DNA from: Burkholderia pyrrocinia
GTDB taxonomy: Bacteria > Pseudomonadota > Gammaproteobacteria > Burkholderiales > Burkholderiaceae
Reading direction: 5' to 3'
DNA: 64,000 bases
NCBI RefSeq assembly: GCF_001028665.1
Contig: NZ_CP011505.1
Location: forward strand, 434,001-498,000
Both the position numbers and the translations under genes were made by a program. The notes under the pieces are model-generated. The model searched no databases. It saw nothing but the letters and a program-made list of their open reading frames with translations, and was not told where the DNA came from. Numbering within the stretch: position 1 is the first letter of the stretch; every line of letters starts with the position of its first letter. Below are positions 52,937-61,427 of this stretch, one piece after another.

Positions 52937-54400
52937 ATGCTGAACCTGTCCGTCACGGTCGCTTACGGCGCGCCGATCGTCGTTGCCGACCTCGTTGCAT
53001 GGCGGTTGCTCGGGCCTGGCCGCTCGACGACGAAAGCGGTCTGGCGCTGTGCGTCGTTCGCCGCGCTGACCTATGTGCTGTTCGCAACCGGCGTGAGCCC
53101 GCTTGCGGTTCCGCTGTCGCCCGACCGGTTCGACCGGCTGGCGATCCAGGCGATCGGCGTCGCGTGGTGGCTGCAGTGCGCGCTGGTGTTCAGCCTGATG
53201 CTCGACCATCTGCTGCTGCCGCGCGCGTGGCGCAACCAGCGGCTGTTTCATGACATCGCCGCAGGCGCCGTGTTCGGTGCGGCCGCGGTGGCCGCGCTGG
53301 GCTACGTCCTGGGCCTGCCGCTGAGCGGCCTGGTCGCGACCTCGGGCGCGGTGGCCGTGATCCTGGGCCTGGCCGTCCAGAACACGCTGAACGACGTGTT
53401 CTCGGGCCTCGTCCTGAATACCACCCAGCCGTTTCGCCTGGGCGATACGGTGGCCATCGGCGAGCTGGAAGGGCGGATAGTCGAAAGCAACTGGCGCGCG
53501 ACCAAGATGATCAACAGCCTCGGCAACCTGGTCGTCGTGCCGAACAGCACGGCGGCGAAGGCGACGATCGTCAACCTGAGCGAACCCCCGAGCGTGCACG
53601 GTGTGACGCTGACGATCGAGATCGATCCGGAAGTGCGGCCGTCCGTGGTCATCGATGCGCTCGACCGGGCTGCCGCCAGTTCGCTGGACGTGCTGGCCAG
53701 TCCCGCGCCGGTCTCGGTCGTCAAGGCATTCAGGACCAATTCCGTCGAATACGAACTCGTCTGTTACGTCGACGCGCTGCAAAAAAAGGTCGCGGTGCGC
53801 AACCGGCTCTACGATCTGGCCCACCGGCACCTGGCCGCCGCGGACATCGCGCTACGCCCGCTTGGCGGGACGGCCGCGGCGCACCGACCGGTGTCGCGCG
53901 GTCAACGGCTGTTGCGCGCGGTCGAACTCTTCCGGCAACTCGGCGACGAGGATCTGGCAGTGCTGGCCGATGCGCTGGCGTCACGCGTCTTCCACCAAGG
54001 GGACGTGATCTACGCGTCGAATTCCGATACGCGCCTGCTGACGATCGTCGGGTCCGGCGTCGCGTCGGTGTTCGTGCCGGGTGCGACCGGCGACATCGAG
54101 GTCAGGCGGATGGCGCCCGGCGACGCGATCGGCCAGTCCGTCGTGCTGGCCGGCACGCAGCTTCATGCGAGTGTCTACGCGGTGACCACCGTGACGGCCT
54201 ACCAGTTGAGCAGCCGCGACCTGACGCCGCTGATCGCGAGGAAACCCGAACTCGGACGGCTGATGTGCGAATCCCTGACCGAACACATCGCGACCGAGGA
54301 GAAGATGATGATCCCGCCGGCCGCGAAGACGCATGCGTCGTTCAACCTGATCGAGTGGATCGAGAAGGAGATGAAGCGCCTGCACGATTCGTTCGGCTGA
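52937..54400 (+). CDS. MscS-type channel with C-terminal cyclic-nucleotide-binding-like domain
   Basis: A 487-residue inner-membrane protein of the bCNG type. About four transmembrane segments are followed by the MscS pore helix and beta domain (SGAVAVILGLAVQNTLNDVFSGLVLNTTQPFRLGDTVAIG), and then the C-terminal mixed domain. Residues ~320-470 form a cNMP-binding-like beta roll (ELFRQLGDEDLAVLADALASRVFHQGDVIYASNSD). The phosphate-binding cassette near 394-415 reads GDAIGQSVVLAGTQLHASVYA, where the canonical Glu and Arg that hold cAMP are replaced by Gln and His. It could gate on another ligand or none. It follows the third STAND regulator and has a TTCAG-repeat promoter. Confidence 0.87.
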   Translation: MLNLSVTVAYGAPIVVADLVAWRLLGPGRSTTKAVWRCASFAALTYVLFATGVSPLAVPLSPDRFDRLAIQAIGVAWWLQCALVFSLMLDHLLLPRAWRNQRLFHDIAAGAVFGAAAVAALGYVLGLPLSGLVATSGAVAVILGLAVQNTLNDVFSGLVLNTTQPFRLGDTVAIGELEGRIVESNWRATKMINSLGNLVVVPNSTAAKATIVNLSEPPSVHGVTLTIEIDPEVRPSVVIDALDRAAASSLDVLASPAPVSVVKAFRTNSVEYELVCYVDALQKKVAVRNRLYDLAHRHLAAADIALRPLGGTAAAHRPVSRGQRLLRAVELFRQLGDEDLAVLADALASRVFHQGDVIYASNSDTRLLTIVGSGVASVFVPGATGDIEVRRMAPGDAIGQSVVLAGTQLHASVYAVTTVTAYQLSSRDLTPLIARKPELGRLMCESLTEHIATEEKMMIPPAAKTHASFNLIEWIEKEMKRLHDSFG

Positions 54401-54471
54401 CGCGGCGGGTGGGTACCCGAAACCGCGGGTCGAGCGGGTCGACCGACGTGCGGCGACCGCGTGCGGCGGTA

Positions 54472-55380
54472 TCAGGCGAGCGCGGTGAACCGGTCGACGA
54501 GATCGGGGCGGGCGAGCTGATCGACCCACCAGTGCAGCGCGCGTCCGGCCTCGTCGCCGCGCCACGCGATATAGCAATGCGTGGTGTCGCGCATGCCGGT
54601 CACCTGGCGTGCGACGAGCTTGCCCTGCGCGATCGCGCGTGCAGCGATGCAGTCCGGCAGCGTGCCCACGGCGAGCCCTTCGCACTGCGCGGCCAGTTTT
54701 GCGGCGAGCGTGGGGACCGCGAGATACGGCTGCCCGGCGTCGATGGCGACCGAGCGCGGCTGCAGCTCGCGAGAGGTATCGCTGATGACGGCGCCGCGAT
54801 GCTCGACGACCGACGCCATCGACAGCGGTTCGGGCAACGTCGCGAGCGGATGGGTCGGGGCGACGACGAACACATGCCTGAGCGTGCCGATCGGCCGCGC
54901 GACGATGTCCGGCAGTTCCGGCGGCTCGCCCGCCGCGCCGACGACGAGATCCGCGCGGCGCGAAATCAGCGCATCCCAGGTGCCGCCGAGCACTTCGGTG
55001 GACAGGCGCAGCCGCGTGTTCATGTCGAGTCCGTAGAACGTATGCACGTAAGGCCACAACGCCTCGAACGGCAGGATCTCGTCGATGCAGATGCGAACCT
55101 CGGTTTCCCAGCCTTGCTGGGCACGCAACGCCTTGAGTTCGAGCTGTTCGGCGGCATGCAGCAGCCGGCGCCCCTCTTCGACGACCACGCGACCCGCGTG
55201 CGTGAGCTTCGCCCGGCGTCCGCTCCGGTCGAACAGCGCGACGTCGAGATCGCTTTCGAGCTTTTGTACGAGATAGGTCAGCGCAGACGGTACGCGGTGC
55301 AGGAGCTCCGCGGCTTCGGCGAACGTGCCGGTGCGATCGATCGCGTCCAGTGCTTCGAGCGCTTCGAATGACAGCTTCAT
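54472..55380 (-). CDS. LysR family transcriptional regulator
   Basis: A 302-residue LysR-type regulator. The winged helix-turn-helix covers residues 1-60 (FEALEALDAIDRTGTFAEAAELLHRVPSALTYLVQKLESDLDVALFDRSGRRAKLTHAG), and the effector domain follows (WETEVRICIDEILPFEALWPYV). ATG 55380 is preferred to the upstream ATG 55392 because it aligns with the LysR family start. It is convergent with the channel gene and lies downstream of the first XapX gene; its target is likely the isochorismatase-XapX-amidohydrolase unit on the opposite strand. Confidence 0.88.
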   Translation of the reverse strand: MKLSFEALEALDAIDRTGTFAEAAELLHRVPSALTYLVQKLESDLDVALFDRSGRRAKLTHAGRVVVEEGRRLLHAAEQLELKALRAQQGWETEVRICIDEILPFEALWPYVHTFYGLDMNTRLRLSTEVLGGTWDALISRRADLVVGAAGEPPELPDIVARPIGTLRHVFVVAPTHPLATLPEPLSMASVVEHRGAVISDTSRELQPRSVAIDAGQPYLAVPTLAAKLAAQCEGLAVGTLPDCIAARAIAQGKLVARQVTGMRDTTHCYIAWRGDEAGRALHWWVDQLARPDLVDRFTALA

Positions 55381-55709
55381 AGTGAATTCCACGCGTGCGT
55401 CGGGCTGTCATGTTATCGCCAAGCGCTGCAGAGTCCAATACGAACCGGAACAAATTATCCGGAGGCTGGAGCCGGGGCGCCATCCTGTTCCGGGCAAGAT
55501 TGCGTCGCGCGATTGCAGCATCGATCGGTATTGGCGATGTGCGCCATTTCCGGAGCGTCAGCGCACGGGGAAGCCGTGCCGGCTGGGCCCGGGTTTCGCG
55601 GGTGCTGCGCGTTCCGCTTGCCCGCGTGTCGTCGGCGTCGGCAGATCGGTTGGCCCGCCGATCGGACTCGCCGAATCCGGTCGTTCAGCGTGGGTCACGA
55701 CGGGGTCGA
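55381..55709. other. Intergenic region
   Basis: A 329-base stretch between the LysR gene and the first XapX gene, both leftward. I see no TTCAG repeat, terminator or credible small gene. Confidence 0.4.
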
Positions 55710-55976
55710 TTAACGTTTCTTCGCGGCGGCATCGGAGGCCTGCGCACCGGGCAGGGAGCCGAACATGTGCTGGCTGCACTTCGCTTCGCTCCACGCGGTT
55801 CGCAGATGAATCCCCGCGAGCATCCGGCGTGCGAGCGGCAGGATCTGTTCGCCGGCAAGGATGCCCAGCAGGCCGGCCAGCGCGATGGTGGGCGGAGCGG
55901 GCGATTGCACGCCGATCAGGTAGTAGACCGCGCCGGCGAGAATTCCGGCAAGTAGCGACGAAATATATGGCTTCAT
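55710..55976 (-). CDS. DUF1427 (XapX-type) small membrane protein
   Basis: An 88-residue protein whose first ~52 residues are a XapX/DUF1427 domain with two transmembrane segments (ISSLLAGILAGAVYYLIGVQSPAPPTIALAGLLGILAGEQILPLARR). The SPAPP signature between the segments is diagnostic. The remaining ~35 residues are a hydrophilic tail absent from the second XapX protein at 57143. The function of XapX proteins is not established; they occur next to hydrolase and transporter genes. It is divergent from the isochorismatase gene. Confidence 0.82.
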   Translation of the reverse strand: MKPYISSLLAGILAGAVYYLIGVQSPAPPTIALAGLLGILAGEQILPLARRMLAGIHLRTAWSEAKCSQHMFGSLPGAQASDAAAKKR

Positions 55977-56285
55977 GATTCAGATACAAGTGGATGACAA
56001 CCGTGTGAAAAATACGGATAACTACCGATCCGGAGGCGATCCTGAACTCATTGGATAGCGTAGCAGGTCTTTTTTGATGTGATCATTCAATTCGATGGTT
56101 TTAAGATCTTTTAAGGCCTTGTTTTAGGGATTTTATTAATAGAATTGATTAAGTGGCGTTACCATGAATTGGCGTGTTGAATGACAAGGGCTGGCAGGCG
56201 AACCTCCCGGCCCAGCGCATTGGGCGCCTCACGGCTTGCCGGCAAGGCAGGCTATTTTTTCTCCGCGTCAAAGGACATGACCGCC
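55977..56285. other. Divergent AT-rich intergenic region
   Basis: A 309-base stretch, markedly richer in A and T than the rest of the window between ~56060 and 56160, with runs of T and the palindrome AAGATCTT at 56103-56110. It should hold the divergent promoters of the XapX gene and the isochorismatase unit. No TTCAG repeat in the usual arrangement is present. Confidence 0.5.
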
Positions 56286-56972
56286 ATGAGCAATCCGAAA
56301 CTTGAAGTACTCACCCCCCATAACAGCCAGTTGATCTTCATCGACCAGCAGCCGCAGATGGCGTTCGGCGTGCAGTCGATCGATCGCCAGGCGCTGAAGA
56401 ACAACGTCGTCGGGCTCGCGAAGGCCGCGAAGGTGTTCAACATCCCGACCACGATCACGACGGTGGAATCCGAGAGCTTCTCGGGTCACACCTATCCCGA
56501 GCTGCTCGACGTGTTCCCGAACCAGAAGACGCTCGAACGCACGTCGATGAACTCGTGGGACGACCAGAAGGTGCGCGACGCGCTGGCTGCGAACGGTCGC
56601 AAGAAGGTGGTCGTCTCGGGCCTGTGGACTGAAGTCTGCAATACGACGTTTGCGCTCTGCGCGATGCTCGAAGGGGACTACGAAATCTACATGGTCGCCG
56701 ACGCATCGGGCGGCACGTCGCAGGCTGCGCACGACTTCGCGATGCAGCGGATGGTGCAGGCCGGCGTGGTGCCGGTGACGTGGCAGCAGGTCCTGCTCGA
56801 GTGGCAACGCGACTGGGCACACCGCGAGACCTACGACGCCGTGATGGCGATCGCGAAGGAGCACTCGGGTGCATACGGGATGGGTGTCGATTACGCGTAC
56901 ACGATGGTCCACAAGGCCGCCGAGCGTACGCTGACGCCGCACGAGTCGATCGCGCCCGTGCCGGCGAAGTGA
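56286..56972 (+). CDS. Isochorismatase-family hydrolase (YcaC-like)
   Basis: A 228-residue cysteine hydrolase of the isochorismatase superfamily. It has the catalytic Asp in LIFIDQQPQMAFGV, a Lys in the KKVVVSGLWTEVC segment and the nucleophilic Cys in WTEVCNTTFALCAML, the hallmark of YcaC-type members. The reaction is amide or carbamate hydrolysis of a small molecule. I chose ATG 56286 because AAGGA lies ten bases upstream; ATG 56277 is too close to it. It is the first gene of a unit with XapX, YtcJ amidohydrolase and DoxX, so it likely acts on the product of that amidohydrolase or an upstream amide. Confidence 0.9.
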   Translation: MSNPKLEVLTPHNSQLIFIDQQPQMAFGVQSIDRQALKNNVVGLAKAAKVFNIPTTITTVESESFSGHTYPELLDVFPNQKTLERTSMNSWDDQKVRDALAANGRKKVVVSGLWTEVCNTTFALCAMLEGDYEIYMVADASGGTSQAAHDFAMQRMVQAGVVPVTWQQVLLEWQRDWAHRETYDAVMAIAKEHSGAYGMGVDYAYTMVHKAAERTLTPHESIAPVPAK

Positions 56973-57142
56973 CCGAAGACAGTCTCGACTGTCGATGCTG
57001 ATGCGGCGTGTTCCATGCGAACACGCCGCATCGGCAATACGAAATCGCGGGCGGCGTGCGTGGTCGATTCACGGATGCCGCCCGCTGCGGGTTTGCCAGG
57101 ACGTTACGACCTGCATCCCAACCTGTCCGAGAAATTGATCGT

Positions 57143-57310
57143 ATGGAACCTTATCTGGTTTCCCTTGGCGCGGGCTTGCTGATCGGTGTCATTTACAGCG
57201 CAATCAAGGTCCGTTCTCCGGCACCGCCGCTGATTGCCCTTGTCGGGTTGCTCGGCATGGTGATCGGCGTGCAGGCCATCCCCGCCCTCAAACAGCTCTT
57301 TGGCTTCTGA
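57143..57310 (+). CDS. XapX-type (DUF1427) small membrane protein
   Basis: A 55-residue protein with two transmembrane segments, YLVSLGAGLLIGVIYSAIKV and LIALVGLLGMVIGVQAIP, joined by RSPAPP, the XapX/DUF1427 core. It is the minimal form; the paralogue at 55710 carries an extra tail. It lies between the isochorismatase and amidohydrolase genes on the same strand, 19 bases from the latter, so all are likely cotranscribed. Function not established. Confidence 0.87.
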   Translation: MEPYLVSLGAGLLIGVIYSAIKVRSPAPPLIALVGLLGMVIGVQAIPALKQLFGF

Positions 57311-57329
57311 TCGAAACGAGGTGATGTAT

Positions 57330-59225
57330 ATGACCGCAACCGAGTCCCAACCGGATCTGATCCTTCACAACGGAAGGTTCACGACCCTCGATCGTGCGAA
57401 CCCCGTCGCGACCGCCGTCGCAATCAAGGACGGCCGCTTCGTCGCGGTCGGCGGCAACGCGGACGTCATGCCGCTCGCGGGCCGCGCGACGAAGGTCGTC
57501 GACCTCGACGGCCGTTCCGTGCTGCCGGGCCTGATCGACAACCACTGCCACGTGATTCGCGGCGGCCTGAACTACAACATGGAGCTGCGCTGGGATGGCG
57601 TGCCGTCGCTCGCGATCGCGATGGACATGCTCAGGCGGCAGGTCGCCGTGACACCCGCGCCGCAATGGGTGCGCGTGGTCGGCGGTTTCACCGAACACCA
57701 GTTCGCCGAGAAACGCCTGCCGACGATCGAGGAACTCAACGCGGCCGCGCCCGATACGCCGGTGTTCATCCTGCACCTGTACGACCGTGCGCTGCTGAAC
57801 GCGGCCGCGCTGCGCGTGGTGGGCTACACGAAGGACACGCCGGAGCCGCCGGGCGGCACGATCCTGCGCGACGCCGCGGGTAACCCGACCGGGCTGCTGC
57901 TCGCGAACCCGAACGCGACGATCCTCTACGCGACGCTCGCGAAGGGGCCGAAGCTGCCGTTCGAATACCAGTACAACTCGACGCGCCACTTCATGCGCGA
58001 ACTGAACCGTCTCGGCGTGACCGGCGTGATCGATGCGGGTGGCGGTTCGCAGAATTATCCCGACGATTACGAAGTGATCCGCAAGCTGCACGACGCGGGC
58101 GAGATGACGATCCGGATCGCATACAACCTGTTCACGCAGAAGCCGAATGCGGAGAAGGAAGACTTCGTGAACTGGACCAAGAGCACGAAGTATCACGACG
58201 GCACCGACTATTTCCGCAACAACGGCGCGGGAGAAATGCTGGTGTTCTCGGCGGCCGACTTCGAGGATTTCCGCGTCGCGCGTCCCGATCTGCCGGCGCA
58301 GATGGAGGACGATCTCGAAGGCGTCGTGCGCGTACTCGCACAGAACCGCTGGCCGTGGCGCATGCATGCGACCTACGACGAAACGATCGACCGCGCGCTC
58401 GACGTGTTCGAAAAGGTCAACAAGGACATCCCGCTTGCCGGCCTGAACTGGTTCTTCGATCACGCGGAAACGATCACCGAAAAATCGATGGACCGTATTG
58501 CGGCGCTGGGCGGCGGCATCGCGGTGCAGCACCGGATGGCGTACCAGGGCGAATACTTCGTCGAGCGCTATGGCGCGCAAGCGGCCGAAGCGACGCCGCC
58601 CGTTGCGAAGATGCTTTCGAAGGGCATCAAGGTGTCGGCCGGCACCGACGCGACGCGCGTCGCGTCGTACAACCCGTGGGTGTCGCTCGCGTGGCTCGTG
58701 ACGGGCAAGACGGTCGGCGGGCTGCGCATGTACCCGCAGCGCAACCTGCTCGATCGCGAGACCGCATTGCGGATGTGGACCGAATACGTGACCTGGTTCT
58801 CGAACGAGGAAGGGAAGAAGGGGCGTGTGGCGGTCGGGCAGCTCGCCGACCTGGTAGTCCCGGATCGCGATTTCTTCGCATGCGCGGAGGACGATATCGC
58901 GGACACGACCGCATTGCTGACCGTGGTCGGCGGAAAGATCGTATGGGGCGCGGGGCCGTTCGCGTCGCACGATGCGCCGATTCCGCCCGCGATGCCGGAC
59001 TGGTCGCCCGTACGCGAGTACGGCGGCTATGGCGGCTGGGGCGCGACGCAGCGCAACGGCGCACCGCTGCAGCGCGCGGCGGCAGCCGCTGCGGCGATGT
59101 GCGGCTGCGCGAGCGCGTGCAACGTGCACGCGCATGCCCATGCGAGCGCGTGGGGTAGCGCATTGCCGACGTCGGACGCGAAGGGCTTCTGGGGCGCGTT
59201 CGGTTGTTCCTGCTGGGCGATCTGA
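57330..59225 (+). CDS. YtcJ-type amidohydrolase with Cys/His-rich tail
   Basis: A 631-residue amidohydrolase, paralogous to 15474-17363. Metal motifs are the HxH pair in IDNHCHVIRGG (~residue 76), RMHATYDETID, FDHAET and the terminal Asp of GTDATRVASYNPW. The C-terminal ~50 residues are peculiar: after an Ala run they read MCGCASACNVHAHAHASAW and end FGCSCWAI, a Cys/His-rich tail that could bind a metal or be a processing signal. AGGTG is just upstream of ATG 57330. It precedes the DoxX gene by one base, indicating tight coupling. Substrate unknown, probably an amide or carbamate. Confidence 0.88.
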   Translation: MTATESQPDLILHNGRFTTLDRANPVATAVAIKDGRFVAVGGNADVMPLAGRATKVVDLDGRSVLPGLIDNHCHVIRGGLNYNMELRWDGVPSLAIAMDMLRRQVAVTPAPQWVRVVGGFTEHQFAEKRLPTIEELNAAAPDTPVFILHLYDRALLNAAALRVVGYTKDTPEPPGGTILRDAAGNPTGLLLANPNATILYATLAKGPKLPFEYQYNSTRHFMRELNRLGVTGVIDAGGGSQNYPDDYEVIRKLHDAGEMTIRIAYNLFTQKPNAEKEDFVNWTKSTKYHDGTDYFRNNGAGEMLVFSAADFEDFRVARPDLPAQMEDDLEGVVRVLAQNRWPWRMHATYDETIDRALDVFEKVNKDIPLAGLNWFFDHAETITEKSMDRIAALGGGIAVQHRMAYQGEYFVERYGAQAAEATPPVAKMLSKGIKVSAGTDATRVASYNPWVSLAWLVTGKTVGGLRMYPQRNLLDRETALRMWTEYVTWFSNEEGKKGRVAVGQLADLVVPDRDFFACAEDDIADTTALLTVVGGKIVWGAGPFASHDAPIPPAMPDWSPVREYGGYGGWGATQRNGAPLQRAAAAAAAMCGCASACNVHAHAHASAWGSALPTSDAKGFWGAFGCSCWAI

Positions 59226-59226
59226 C

Positions 59227-59673
59227 ATGTCGACGACAACCGGCCGGTACAGCCCCCGGTGGATTCGTGTCCTGCTGGCGCAGCCGTGGGTCGGCGCGCT
59301 GGTACGACTTGCGCTGGTGTCCGCCTTCCTGATCGGCGGCGTCAACAAGGCGATGCACTTCGGCGATGCGATCGCGGAGCAGGCGCATTTCGGCCTGCAC
59401 CCGCCCGCGTTCTGGGCTGCACTGGCGGTTGTGGTCGAGATCGGCGGTTCGCTGTGCGTGGTATTTCGCCGCTTCACCTGGATTGGCGCGGGTGGACTCG
59501 GCGTGCTGACCGTCGTCGCGATGCTGGTGGCGAACGACTTCTGGAACCTGACGGGCGTGGCGCGCTTCATGGCGCTCAACAGCTTTTTCGAGCACCTGGG
59601 GCTGATTGCCGCGCTCGTCCTCGTCACCATGCTTGGCGATGTTCGAAGCGGGGAAGGCGACGGTCGCGCCTGA
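59227..59673 (+). CDS. DoxX family membrane protein
   Basis: A 148-residue protein with four transmembrane segments of the DoxX type (VGALVRLALVSAFLIGGVNKAMHFGDAIAEQ, FWAALAVVVEIGGSLCVVFRR, WIGAGGLGVLTVVAMLVANDFWN and FFEHLGLIAALVLVTMLG). DoxX proteins are poorly understood; some are linked to thiosulfate:quinone oxidoreduction or to redox-stress complexes. It starts one base after the amidohydrolase stop, so it belongs to that unit. It could link the pathway to the quinone pool. Confidence 0.88.
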   Translation: MSTTTGRYSPRWIRVLLAQPWVGALVRLALVSAFLIGGVNKAMHFGDAIAEQAHFGLHPPAFWAALAVVVEIGGSLCVVFRRFTWIGAGGLGVLTVVAMLVANDFWNLTGVARFMALNSFFEHLGLIAALVLVTMLGDVRSGEGDGRA

Positions 59674-59830
59674 TCGTTTTTTCGGCGCATTGAAGCAGGA
59701 AGAAAATTCAATCTTGGGGTCCGTTCGCGCGGCATGGCTTGCGCCAATGCTGGCGGACGGCTTCGTTGCCCCTCCGTTCGCTTCGTTCGCGGCGCCTCCC
59801 AGGCCCGCCGCTATGCCTGCACCTGCGCAT

Positions 59831-60115
59831 GCGGCAGGTCTGCAATACGACACGGCTCACGTGTCCGTCGCCCCCGACGATTTCGCCCGTTTCACCGACA
59901 GCTTCGTCGCGACGTTTCGCGGCAGCAAGCCGACGCAGGGCGTCGTCCAGGTGACGCCCATGCCGAGCCAGGCGTTGGCTCGGCTCATCTTTATGCCGTT
60001 CGGCACGATTCCCGTGTTCGAGTTCAAGACACCGATCCCCAGGCCGTTCGGATCGGAGCGCACGGGCTAATAAGTCGTGACCGACATGGACACGGCCATA
60101 CCGGGACGCGCGTGA
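59831..60115 (+). pseudogene. Truncated VOC-protein pseudogene
   Basis: The frame from 59831 reads AGLQYDTAHVSVAPDDFARF, then FTDSFVATFRGSKPTQGVVQ and so on, close to residues 45-105 of the exported VOC protein at 5809. At the point where that protein has ERTGYLVTDMD, this copy has ERTG followed by two tandem stops (60068-60073) and then VVTDMDTAIPGRA before another stop at 60113-60115. The region upstream to ~59726 may be a decayed signal peptide. The second VOC module is absent. It follows the DoxX gene in the same direction. Confidence 0.85.
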
Positions 60116-60479
60116 TGTCGAAGCGTGGCCCGGAATACTCGATCGAGCATGGACCGGATATCCAATCCACAGACCTTATGCCGGTCGGTCCGACATGCGT
60201 GTCTCCGCGCGCCGAGTGGCGAGCACCCACACGATCGAATCCAAAATTTGTCTAGTCATCCTTGCGATTTGTCCACATCCACTGCACCAAATCCGTGCCC
60301 GGATTCCCCACGAAGAGGCGCGCTTGAGGCCTGTATTTAGGGGATTTCCCGCGTTTACGCGGTTTTTTTTGATCAGCTCTTGTCCCGCCGTTTTTCTTCT
60401 TGCATGCTTGTATAGACAAATTCCTGAGGCGGCTTGCATGACCGAAGGGATGACGAACTTCAACGCAAGGAGAAATCTC
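60116..60479. other. Intergenic region upstream of the ABC importer
   Basis: A 364-base stretch. It contains the terminator-like element at 60349-60370. No credible gene; the region should hold the promoter of the ABC importer. Confidence 0.5.
60349..60370 (+). terminator. Terminator-like hairpin upstream of the ABC importer
   Basis: A 5-bp stem CCGCG/CGCGG (60349-60353 and 60358-60362) with a TTTA loop and eight T (60363-60370). It ends transcription from the VOC pseudogene side or, if the importer promoter lies upstream, could act as an attenuator in its leader, ~110 bases before the start. Confidence 0.6.
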
Positions 60480-61340
60480 GTGAACGGCAAGCGCATCAAG
60501 TGGGTAATCAAGACGATCGGCGCCATCGCGGCCGCGGCGGCGACGCTCGCCGCACCGGTGCAGGCGAAGGAATGGAAGACGGTGACGGTGGCGCTGGAAG
60601 GCGGCTACGCGCCGTGGAACCTCACGCTGCCGGGCGGCAAGCTCGGCGGCTTCGAGCCGGAACTGCTCGCGAATGTCTGCGGCCGGATCAAGGTCCAGTG
60701 CAACATGGTCGCGCAGGACTGGGACGGGATGATTCCCGGCCTGCAGGCCGGCAAGTTCGATGTCCTGATGGATGCGATCTCGATCACGCCGGAGCGCGAG
60801 AAGATCCTGCTGTTCTCGCGCCCCTATGCGGCCACGCCGGCAACGTTCGCCGTCACCGACACGAAGATCATCCCGAAGGCCGCGCCCGGCGCGCCGGCCG
60901 TCAAGCTGACCGGCGACGCGAACGCCGACAAGCCGACCGTCGACGCGCTGCGCAAGCAGCTGAAGGGCAAGACGATCGGCATCCAGTCGGGCACCGTCTA
61001 TACGAAATTCATCAACGACAGCTTCAAGGACATCGCGTCGATCCGCGTGTACAAGACCTCGCCCGAGCGCGATCTCGACCTCGTCGCAGGGCGCATCGAC
61101 GCGTCGTTCGACGACGTCACGTACTACGCGGCGAACATCGAGAAAAAGGAAAACGCGTCGATCGTGCTCGCGGGCCCGAAGCTCGGCGGGCCGATCTGGG
61201 GGCCGGGCGAAGGTCTCGCGTTCCGCAAGCAGGATGCCGACCTTAAGGCGAAGTTCGATGCGGCGATCGGCGCGGCGCTCGCGGACGGCACCGTGAAGAA
61301 ACTCGCCGACAAGTGGTTCAAGACCGACGTCACGCCGTAA
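60480..61340 (+). CDS. Polar amino-acid ABC transporter substrate-binding protein (HisJ/ArgT-like)
   Basis: A 286-residue periplasmic binding protein. The signal peptide ends near residue 27 (ATLAAPVQA-KEW). The mature part begins with TVTVALEGGYAPWNL and shows FEPELLANVCGRIKVQCNMVAQDWDGMIPGLQAGKFDVLMDAISITPEREKILLFSRPY, the HisJ/LAO-type core, and GIQSGTVYTKF. I chose GTG 60480 because AAGGAG is eight bases upstream; ATG 60438 in frame lacks this. It heads a complete importer with two permeases and an ATPase, then a histidine-ammonia-lyase-family gene, so histidine or a related amino acid is the likely substrate. Confidence 0.92.
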   Translation: MNGKRIKWVIKTIGAIAAAAATLAAPVQAKEWKTVTVALEGGYAPWNLTLPGGKLGGFEPELLANVCGRIKVQCNMVAQDWDGMIPGLQAGKFDVLMDAISITPEREKILLFSRPYAATPATFAVTDTKIIPKAAPGAPAVKLTGDANADKPTVDALRKQLKGKTIGIQSGTVYTKFINDSFKDIASIRVYKTSPERDLDLVAGRIDASFDDVTYYAANIEKKENASIVLAGPKLGGPIWGPGEGLAFRKQDADLKAKFDAAIGAALADGTVKKLADKWFKTDVTP

Positions 61341-61427
61341 GCGCACGTCCGGCCGCCGTCGCGCAAGCAACGCACCGACGGCGGCGCGCATCCTGCCGAT
61401 TCATTCAACGCTTGCCGGGAGGCACGC

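Noticed and set aside
52804..52942. Two tiny frames in the leader of the channel gene, one overlapping its start.
   Set aside because: Arg-rich, 20-22 codons, no ribosome binding site; most likely chance.
55977..56285. CTGAA near 56040 as another copy of the repeat promoter for the XapX or isochorismatase genes.
   Set aside because: A single pentamer with no partner at 10 or 11 bases and no -10 box at the expected distance.
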